7,091 bases of DNA from Actinomycetes bacterium. GTDB lineage: Bacteria; Actinomycetota; Actinomycetes; Actinomycetales; Cellulomonadaceae. This document shows, piece after piece, positions 1 through 3,862 of the stretch (the first letter of the stretch is position 1; each line of letters begins with the position of its first letter). The notes under the pieces were generated by a model. The model was not told where the DNA came from, did not search any database, and saw only the letters and a list, made by a program, of their open reading frames with translations. Location: the NCBI GenBank assembly GCA_023430425.1, contig JAEZAR010000025.1, forward strand, positions 1-7,091, written 5' to 3'. Both the position numbers and the translations under genes were made by a program.

Positions 1-75
1 AAGTCCACCTCCTCGCGCGCCCTGGCCCAGCTGCGCACCATCATGACCGACCCAGGAGAAGAGGCATCCTCATGA
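1..75 (+). CDS. C-terminal end of an ECF (SigE-type) RNA polymerase sigma factor, 5' truncated by the window edge
   Basis: Reading from base 1 gives 24 residues and a TGA at 73-75. They begin KSTSSRALAQLR and end in a short acidic/serine tail. The K-S-x-x-S-R-A-L-x-x-L-R pattern is typical of the recognition helix of sigma region 4.2 in actinobacterial SigE-family ECF factors, where it contacts the -35 element. Only this tip is visible, so the family call rests on about 12 residues. The stop codon overlaps the next gene's ATG (ATGA at 72-75). That implies translational coupling and supports the usual pairing of such sigma factors with a membrane-anchored partner. Another helix-turn-helix regulator ending in a similar helix is the main alternative. 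Confidence 0.62.
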   Translation, partial: KSTSSRALAQLRTIMTDPGEEASS

Positions 76-920
76 GCGCCCCCGACGACTTCGCCGCGCG
101 GCTGCGCGCCGGCGCACACCTCGACGAACTCACCTCAGCCCTGGACACCGACCAGGTCGTGACCCGCAGTCGCCGCCGACGCACCACCGGGCGAGTGGCG
201 ACTGGAACGGTAAGCCTTGCCCTGACGGCCGGCGCAGTCCTGCTCGCACCCTCACTGCTCCCGACCCGCTCGGTGCCACCAGCCAGCACCGGCGCACCCA
301 CTACCTCGAGCACCCAAGCCCCGTCGCCCGCAGCCACCAGTCCAGGTGCTGAGTCCCCGGGCCCCACGGGTGCACTGCCCGCAGGCTTCGTCGACGGGCA
401 TGTGCCGGCCTGGCTCGAGGGTTCCGGCCTGGCCTGCGGCGCGGACGCGGTCGCCCCGCAACCGGCCGGCACCGTCGTCGCCCTCCGGGCGGCCGGCACG
501 GCGACTTCCGAGCAGACGCCCGACGGGACGTGGCTCTACACCTTCGACGCCACCCTGACATCCGCCGCGACGTCCACCGTGGACCTGTGGGCACCCGACC
601 TGGCCGCCGTCGCCTGGGTGCAGGACGGCCGCATCGTCGGGCTGGGACCGAACAACGCCGAGAGCGCCTCCATCGCCGCCCTCCCGCCCGACCAGCCACG
701 CGCGGTCCACGCCTCGGCCACCCGCACGGACTACTGCGTCCCCAACAGCGACGGGACCTACACCACCGACCTTCCAGCCGGTGACTACGAGCTCGTCCTG
801 TACTTGCGCGTCTCGCCCGACACCTACGACCCCGCGACGACGACCTGGATCACGAGCCAGCGCCTGACGGCGACTCTCACCGAGGACGGCCGGCTGACCG
901 ACGTAGAAGCGGAAGGGTGA
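72..920 (+). CDS. Single-pass membrane protein with extracytoplasmic domain, coupled to the sigma factor (candidate anti-sigma or regulatory partner)
   Basis: The gene encodes 282 residues. It starts at the ATG that overlaps the upstream stop codon, with a GAGG Shine-Dalgarno core at 61-64, seven bases before the start. Residues 1-37 are a short cytoplasmic segment ending in a basic cluster (RSRRRR, 32-37). Residues about 42-63 form one hydrophobic helix. Residues about 65-103 are a Thr/Ser/Pro/Ala-rich linker, typical of an exported stalk. Residues 104-282 form a beta-rich-looking outer domain with only two cysteines (122 and 222), which could form a disulfide. The topology (N-terminus inside, positive-inside) and the ATGA coupling to a sigma gene resemble membrane proteins encoded beside actinobacterial SigE-type sigma factors. 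I see no zinc-binding HxxxCxxC anti-sigma motif and the cytoplasmic part is short. An anti-sigma role is therefore inference; a sensor or cell-surface protein of the same regulon is equally possible. Confidence 0.78.
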   Translation: MSAPDDFAARLRAGAHLDELTSALDTDQVVTRSRRRRTTGRVATGTVSLALTAGAVLLAPSLLPTRSVPPASTGAPTTSSTQAPSPAATSPGAESPGPTGALPAGFVDGHVPAWLEGSGLACGADAVAPQPAGTVVALRAAGTATSEQTPDGTWLYTFDATLTSAATSTVDLWAPDLAAVAWVQDGRIVGLGPNNAESASIAALPPDQPRAVHASATRTDYCVPNSDGTYTTDLPAGDYELVLYLRVSPDTYDPATTTWITSQRLTATLTEDGRLTDVEAEG

Positions 921-964
921 GGCGGCCCGTCCATGGTTCGAAGCGCGAGCGGTCTGGGACGCGG

Positions 965-980
965 ACTCGATGACTCGATG
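965..980 (+). repeat. Tandem 8-bp duplication (ACTCGATG x2)
   Basis: ACTCGATG occurs twice back to back (965-972 and 973-980) in the gap between the membrane-protein gene and the integrase remnant. It may be a small slippage duplication or the scar of an insertion or excision event. No function is visible. Confidence 0.5.
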
Positions 981-1017
981 CTCCCGTTGGACCCGTGCGG
1001 GCGGTACGGAAGCGCCG

Positions 1018-1282
1018 TGGGCCTCAGCCGTGGCCAAGGGCTTGTCGCCACGCTCCATCGCCAAGTACCACGTGATGCTGCACTCGGTGGTTCGCCCGGG
1101 CGGTTCCTGACCGGCTCGTCGCCTCCAACCCCTGCAAGCACACCGAGCCGCCGAAGGTCGTGACGAGGAGGGCCAGGACGCTCACCCCCGAAGAGTTCGC
1201 GGGCGTGCTGGCCGAGATCCCGGACCGCTTCAAGCCGCTCGTCATGACCGCGATCGAGACGGGCCTGCGATGGGGCGAACTC
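1018..1282 (+). pseudogene. Frameshifted and truncated tyrosine recombinase (phage-type integrase) remnant
   Basis: Frame 1 from 1018 to 1089 reads WASAVAKGLSPRSIAKYHVM and then LHSV. This matches the end of the core-binding (SAM-like) domain of actinobacterial tyrosine integrases. Frame 1 then stops at TGA 1108-1110. Removing the extra G at 1090 moves the reading to frame 2, which continues FARAVPDRLVASNPCKH and RARTLTPEEF and then ETGLRWGEL (ending at 1282). That is the start of the catalytic domain, with Arg in T-G-L-R-W-G-E-L at the position of the first catalytic Arg. The similarity then ends abruptly: the expected second half, with the HxxR and Tyr-box residues, is absent, as is the N-terminal arm-binding domain. 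So the copy has a one-base frameshift and is cut at both ends, and it cannot be an active recombinase. The plus-strand open frame from GTG 1160 includes the second half only by chance. A sequencing error could explain the frameshift but not the truncations. Confidence 0.8.
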
Positions 1283-1315
1283 GGAAGTGGTCTGACGGAA
1301 GCGCGGCAGCGAGCG

Positions 1316-1540
1316 ATGGCCGATGACGTGGCGCGGCCGGTCGCCGAGGCGCTCAAGGCGGCTTCCGACCCCATCCGGGTGCGCGTTCTCTCGGCGCTGG
1401 CCACCGCACCGTCCGGGGAGGTGTCGGCCGGCGAGCTCGCTGCGATGACGGACGTCACCGCCCCCACCGTCTCCCACCACCCCGGCAAGAACCTCAGCCA
1501 CGTCATCTACTGCACGGACGAGGGCGGCACGGTCAGCTGA
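1316..1540 (+). pseudogene. Truncated ArsR-family transcriptional regulator remnant
   Basis: Counting from the in-frame ATG at 1316, the translation gives 74 residues. They include EALKAASDPIRVRVLSALA, then GEVSAGELAAMTDVTAP and TVSHH. This is the ArsR/SmtB winged-helix core: a helix with D-P-x-R-x-R-x-L, then a recognition helix ending in the hallmark T-V-S-H-H. The family continues with L-K-x-L and a beta-hairpin wing. Here the sequence changes to PGKNLSHVIYCTDEGG and stops at 1540. The wing and dimerisation helix are therefore missing, and typical length is about 100-120 residues. No convincing Shine-Dalgarno sequence precedes 1316. The fragment is in frame with the integrase remnant upstream, so an artificial 126-residue fusion could be read from 1160. 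The end overlaps the oxidoreductase gene on the other strand by 34 bases. ArsR genes are often carried on metal-resistance islands with integrases, so the two scraps may share an origin (inference). A short functional regulator is unlikely but not excluded. Confidence 0.62.
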
Positions 1541-2463
1541 CCGTCGGTCGCGCGGCCCCGGGCCCGGTCGTCCCGAGCCCGGGGGTCGCGCAGCAGGTCC
1601 ACGACACGCGACCAGCCGTCGTCCCCGTGACCGGCCTCGACCGCACTGGCGGCGAGGTCACGCAGCAGGGACGGCAGCCGGAGGTCGAGCCCGGCGTCGC
1701 TGGCGGTCGCGTGGACGTGCTCCAGCGCGGCGAGCTCCATCGCGATCCGGTCCTGCGCGCCCGGGTGCTCCCCGGCGTCGACGTCGCGCGCCAGCTCGGT
1801 GAGGGTCGCCGGCAGGATCTCGACCATCGACCGGGCGAGCGGCAGGAACCGCGCCGCGCTCACGCCGGACGCCCCGACCATCGCCGCCGCGTGCAGGAAG
1901 CCGGTCATCCCGGTGAAGAACACCTCGAGCATGGCGACGTCGAGCAGGGATGCCGCGCCGGGGTCGTCACCCACGTACCTGCCCTCGCCGCCGAGGGCCG
2001 CCCGCGCGTCGTGCGACGCGCTGAAGAGGTCGGGGTCGCCGGAGTACAGGACGAGCGCGTCCTCGGTGCCGACCAGCGGGGTCGGGACCATGATCGCCGC
2101 AGCGAGCAGGCGGATCCCGCGGTCGGTCGCCCACCGCGTGGTCTCCCTCGCCTGCATCGGGGTCGCCGACGCGGCGTTGACGACGACCGAGCCGGCGAGT
2201 GCGGACGGGTCGATCGAGGCCAGGAGCGCCCGGGTGGTGGCGTGGTCGCGGAGCACGGCGAACGTCACGTCGGCCGCCCGGACGGCGTCGTCCGGCGTCG
2301 CGGCCACGACGACCCCCAGGTCGCGCAAGGGTTCGGCCCGGGACGGTGTGCGGTTCCAGGCGACCGTCGCCAGACCCGCACGGGCGAGGGCGGAGGCGAC
2401 GGCCGAGCCCATGGGACCCAGGCCCAGGACGGCGACGGTGGGGGGCGTGTGCTGACGGGACAT
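1507..2463 (-). CDS. NAD(P)-dependent oxidoreductase, imine-reductase-like (6-phosphogluconate/3-hydroxyisobutyrate dehydrogenase superfamily)
   Basis: The protein has 318 residues, with ATG at 2463 and TAG at 1507-1509. A GGAGG core (2469-2473) lies five bases before the start. Residues 9-30 form the N-terminal Rossmann strand and glycine-rich turn (AVLGLGPMGSAVASALARAG, with G-L-G-P-M-G at 14-19). N37-R38-T39 after the second strand suggests NADPH preference. Residues about 164-318 form the all-helical dimerisation domain. In 3-hydroxyisobutyrate dehydrogenases a Lys follows the GxxG turn. Here the matching stretch reads DDPGAASLLD and places Asp175 near that position. That substitution is characteristic of imine reductases, some of which use this Asp. 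The gene is divergent from an HxlR regulator, a common arrangement for regulated reductases. The substrate is unknown: an imine or another small carbonyl-like compound is inference. The reading frame is open far upstream of 2463, but that part lacks similarity and crosses the regulator on the opposite strand. The last 10-15 residues look non-conserved and overlap the ArsR debris. Confidence 0.85.
   Translation of the reverse strand: MSRQHTPPTVAVLGLGPMGSAVASALARAGLATVAWNRTPSRAEPLRDLGVVVAATPDDAVRAADVTFAVLRDHATTRALLASIDPSALAGSVVVNAASATPMQARETTRWATDRGIRLLAAAIMVPTPLVGTEDALVLYSGDPDLFSASHDARAALGGEGRYVGDDPGAASLLDVAMLEVFFTGMTGFLHAAAMVGASGVSAARFLPLARSMVEILPATLTELARDVDAGEHPGAQDRIAMELAALEHVHATASDAGLDLRLPSLLRDLAASAVEAGHGDDGWSRVVDLLRDPRARDDRARGRATDGQLTVPPSSVQ
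1529..1544. repeat. 16-bp perfect palindrome at the convergent gene junction
   Basis: ACGGTCAGCTGACCGT reads the same on both strands. It covers the TGA that ends the ArsR fragment and lies inside the last codons of the oxidoreductase. As RNA it could fold into a 6-bp stem with an AGCT loop, so it might act as a weak bidirectional terminator. As DNA it could be a dimeric protein-binding site. A chance origin is possible. Confidence 0.55.
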
Positions 2464-2530
2464 GGGGTCCTCCTCGGTCTCGGGCACGGTCTCGACCCGC
2501 ACACCCTCCGACCGGTACCGTCGTCCCGAC

Positions 2531-2560
2531 AAGTACCTACTTCCGTGTGTGGTACCTACC
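2531..2560. promoter_or_regulatory. Paired inverted-repeat operator candidate for the HxlR regulator
   Basis: Two related sites share the octamer GTACCTAC (2533-2540 and 2552-2559), offset by 19 bp. Each is an inverted repeat around a CC centre: AAGTA-CC-TACTT at 2531-2542 and GGTA-CC-TACC at 2551-2560. They lie between the divergent starts (2463 and 2584), where a regulator would cover both promoters. A third, weaker palindrome, CGGTACCG, lies at 2513-2520. HxlR proteins bind as dimers to short inverted repeats, and the 19-bp offset is close to two helical turns, which fits two dimers on one face. I could not place -35/-10 elements with confidence. The 24 bases between 2560 and the regulator ATG put the right-hand site near its transcription start, consistent with autorepression (inference). 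Confidence 0.55.
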
Positions 2561-2583
2561 CCGAGGTGAGTGTGGAGGCCGGA

Positions 2584-2952
2584 ATGGCCGGGACGGGCAC
2601 CTTCCTGTGCGGGCTCGACGCCGCTGTCGCCGTCGTCGGCGGCAAGTGGAAGCCGCTCATCCTCTGGGCGCTGAGCGAGCGCCCGCGCCGCACGGGGGAG
2701 CTGCGGCGCGAGCTGGACGGCGTCTCGGAGAAGGTGCTCATCGCCCAGCTGCGCGAGCTCGAGGAGGACGGCGTCGTCCGGCGGGAGGTCTTCGCGCAGG
2801 TCCCGCCGAAGGTCGTCTACCACCTCACGGAGGTGGGTGTGCAGCTCGACCGGGCGCTGGGCCCCCTCGGGGACTGGGGCGAGCAGCACATGCACGACAT
2901 CGTGGCCCGGCGCAGCGCCCGGCCCGCGGCCGCCGCACGTCCGGCGCGCTGA
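2584..2952 (+). CDS. HxlR-family winged-helix transcriptional regulator
   Basis: The protein has 122 residues, a normal length for the family. The chosen ATG has a GGAGG (2574-2578) five bases upstream. The in-frame GTG at 2566 would add six residues but has no such site, and the longer open frame before it is antisense to the oxidoreductase. Residues 9-30 carry the HxlR signature: Cys9, then VVGGKWKPLILWAL. The middle contains the helix-turn-helix (about 36-63, with VSEKVLIAQLRELEEDGVV) and the wing (about 64-80, with PPKVVYHLTEVG). The C-terminal helix, with the GPLGDWGEQH-like segment common in the family, mediates dimerisation. The N-terminal Cys is conserved in family members that sense electrophiles or oxidants, such as YodB and HypR of Bacillus. 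Its presence makes redox or electrophile sensing plausible, but the signal here is unknown. The likely target is the divergent oxidoreductase plus itself, through the motifs at 2531-2560. Confidence 0.9.
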   Translation: MAGTGTFLCGLDAAVAVVGGKWKPLILWALSERPRRTGELRRELDGVSEKVLIAQLRELEEDGVVRREVFAQVPPKVVYHLTEVGVQLDRALGPLGDWGEQHMHDIVARRSARPAAAARPAR

Positions 2953-2954
2953 CG

Positions 2955-2980
2955 GCGGGCTCAGTCCCCCGCGAGCCCGC
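2955..2980 (+). terminator. Hairpin terminator candidate downstream of the HxlR gene
   Basis: A perfect 8-bp stem, GCGGGCTC (2955-2962) with GAGCCCGC (2973-2980), encloses a 10-base loop. It begins three bases after the TGA. No T-tract follows, which is common for hairpin terminators in high-GC actinobacteria. Confidence 0.5.
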
Positions 2981-2998
2981 GCTCGGCCGCCATGCCCC

Positions 2999-3172
2999 GA
3001 TGTCGTGGCGGCCCGGCTCAGCGGCCGGACGGTGCCTGCCCCCACGGAGATCCTCCGGGCGGTAGCCGCGATGTACACCGGGGTCGCGGCGCACCCGATC
3101 AGCAGCCCCCCGCCGCAGGCCATCGGCCATCCGTTCGTCGAGGTGCCGGTCGAGTCGATCTCGGTGGTCTAG
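2999..3172 (+). other. Short stretch with a coding-like pattern, possible gene scrap of unknown identity
   Basis: Between the regulator's hairpin and the next ORF, plus frame 2 reads SGRTVPAPTEILRAVAAMY, then HPISSPPPQAIGHPFVEVPV, ending ESISVV and TAG (3170-3172). Nearly every codon ends in G or C and the residues look protein-like. I do not recognise a family, and no good start with a ribosome site is visible. The overlapping minus frame (ATG at 3123, beginning MACGGGLLIGCAATPV) shares the same third-codon positions, so base composition cannot show which strand was coding. It may be the decayed end of a gene, or nothing. Apart from this I see no gene in 2981-3168. Confidence 0.2.
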
Positions 3173-3540
3173 TTCTCGGGAGATTCTCGATCACCGCGTT
3201 GCCGCCGGGCGCGCTGCACGACCTCCTTGGCGACTCGGTCAGACACCGCCCTGGCCTGATCGACCGCTTCACTGCCCAACCTTCGCGCGGCGTCGACGCC
3301 GTCCTCACCTGTCTCGAACACCTTGTCCCTGACGTCCGTCGCCGCCTTTATCCAGCGCCGGGCCTCCACGGCCTGGGAGTCACGTCCGATGCCGAGATGC
3401 GCGTGGAGATCCGCGACGGCGCTCACCACCTCGTTCCGCGAGCGGACCACGATCGGTGATGCCGCCGGATGGAGCAGCACTTTCGCGGCTGTGCGTGCCC
3501 GTCCACGGGGCAGCGTCCGTTGACATCTCGTTGACACCAA
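3169..3540 (-). CDS. Hypothetical small helical protein, start uncertain
   Basis: The open frame codes for up to 123 residues and ends at TAG 3169-3171. Residues about 58-113 are a long amphipathic, charged, Ala/Val/Arg-rich stretch (for example SEAVDQARAVSDRVAKEV), suggesting a continuous helix or coiled coil. There is no signal peptide or membrane segment. The only early starts are TTG at 3540 or GTG at 3537. The GGAGGG that could serve them lies inside the tRNA terminator hairpin, so the start is doubtful and the real one may be a later GTG. Third codon positions are mostly G/C but less strictly than in neighbouring genes. Downstream of a tRNA terminator it has no evident promoter of its own. 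It could be a small genuine gene, the surviving 3' part of a longer one, or non-coding. I do not recognise a family. Confidence 0.4.
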   Translation of the reverse strand: MVSTRCQRTLPRGRARTAAKVLLHPAASPIVVRSRNEVVSAVADLHAHLGIGRDSQAVEARRWIKAATDVRDKVFETGEDGVDAARRLGSEAVDQARAVSDRVAKEVVQRARRQRGDRESPEN

Positions 3541-3541
3541 C
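3520..3541 (+). repeat. Two adjacent 11-bp units beginning TTGACA
   Basis: TTGACATCTCG (3520-3530) is followed directly by TTGACACCAAC (3531-3541). TTGACA matches a consensus -35 box, but no matching -10 sits 16-18 bases downstream in either phase. A helical-phased repeat beside a tRNA gene could also be a protein-binding or recombination arm-type site. No function can be assigned. Confidence 0.4.
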
Positions 3542-3543
3542 GC

Positions 3544-3581
3544 CAGAGGCCCTCCCGATCTCGCGATCGGAAGGGCCTCTG
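3544..3581 (-). terminator. Strong hairpin terminator of the initiator tRNA gene
   Basis: The left arm 3544-3560 and right arm 3565-3581 pair over 17 positions with one C/A mismatch and a TCGC loop. It lies 17 bases beyond the tRNA 3' end in the direction of tRNA transcription. There is no run of T after it, so it is a T-tract-less hairpin. It is nearly symmetrical and could also stop transcription from the other side. Confidence 0.75.
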
Positions 3582-3598
3582 ACCTGGTACTTCACTTG

Positions 3599-3672
3599 TA
3601 GCGGGGGCAGGATTTGAACCTGCGACCTCTGGGTTATGAGCCCAGCGAGCTACCGAGCTGCTCCACCCCGCG
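3599..3672 (-). tRNA. Initiator tRNA-Met (CAT anticodon)
   Basis: The minus strand folds as a complete 74-base cloverleaf without encoded CCA. The acceptor 5' arm is CGCGGGG, the D-arm is GAGC/GCTC, the anticodon stem is CTGGG/CCCAG with loop CTCATAA, and the T-arm is GCAGG/CCTGC around TTCAAAT. The CAT anticodon is at 3636-3638. Two features mark it as the initiator that carries formyl-methionine to the ribosomal P site. The first acceptor pair is a C1:U72 mismatch, which allows formylation and keeps elongation factor Tu away. The anticodon stem has three consecutive G:C pairs. The bases after the discriminator A (CAA) mean CCA must be added enzymatically. The gene has its own promoter (3684-3712) and terminator (3544-3581). 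Confidence 0.97.
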
Positions 3673-3683
3673 TCGGCTCTGCC

Positions 3684-3712
3684 ACCTTACGCGACGCTGG
3701 GAGGCGGGCCAA
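3684..3712 (-). promoter_or_regulatory. Promoter of the initiator tRNA gene
   Basis: On the minus strand a -35-like TTGGCC (3707-3712) and a -10-like TAAGGT (3684-3689) are separated by exactly 17 bp. The -10 ends 11 bases before the mature tRNA 5' end, giving a leader of about four or five bases. This fits a housekeeping sigma-70-type promoter. The GC-rich stretch between the -10 and the tRNA resembles a stringent-response discriminator (inference). Confidence 0.6.
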
Positions 3713-3789
3713 ATCCGTTCGCCATGAGCGCACAGCTCCCGCCCCCCACCGGAGCGGGGCATCCCGCCACGGGTGATCGACACCACGGC

Positions 3790-3822
3790 GCGGCGTGCGG
3801 CGGGGTTCCGACGGCACGCTGC
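3790..3822 (-). terminator. Weak hairpin candidate downstream of the UPF0182 gene
   Basis: Arms 3790-3798 and 3814-3822 pair over nine positions, including one G:U, around a 15-base loop. It lies about 40 bases past the stop codon of the minus-strand UPF0182 gene and before the tRNA promoter. The long loop and GC-rich surroundings allow alternative folds. An intervening terminator would be expected here, but this exact hairpin is uncertain. Confidence 0.3.
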
Positions 3823-3824
3823 CG

Positions 3825-3848
3825 CCCGTCCCCGTCCCCGTCTCCGTC
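3825..3848. repeat. Four tandem hexamers (CCCGTC x3 + TCCGTC)
   Basis: Three exact CCCGTC units (3825-3842) and one variant TCCGTC (3843-3848) lie just downstream of the UPF0182 stop. On the transcribed minus strand this is a G-rich run with repeated GGGGAC that might form a G-quadruplex-like structure, or it may be simple slippage. Confidence 0.65.
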
Positions 3849-3862
3849 CGCCGGCCCCGAGA

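Noticed and set aside
252..1064. 270-codon open frame antisense to the membrane-protein gene
   Set aside because: Its composition is that of a GC-rich shadow, and the plus strand has a coherent topology and a coupled start.
1160..1540. A single 126-residue plus-strand gene
   Set aside because: Its first 41 residues match the middle of a tyrosine integrase and the rest matches the front of an ArsR regulator. Both halves lack the remainder of their domains, so it is listed as two pseudogene fragments.
1627..2583. N-terminal extension of the HxlR protein upstream of 2584
   Set aside because: The open frame is a shadow of the oxidoreductase on the other strand, rich in Arg/Gly/Pro. The family signature begins right after ATG 2584, which has its own GGAGG.
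2464..3123. N-terminal extension of the oxidoreductase to an ATG at 3123
   Set aside because: The added 220 residues are low-complexity and antisense to the well-supported HxlR gene. ATG 2463 has a good GGAGG and directly precedes the Rossmann motif.
3599..3672. tRNA-Met gene as the attachment site of the integrase remnant
   Set aside because: I found no second copy of the tRNA 3' end in the window, and the integrase scrap is more than 2 kb away beyond intact genes. The idea cannot be supported from this sequence.
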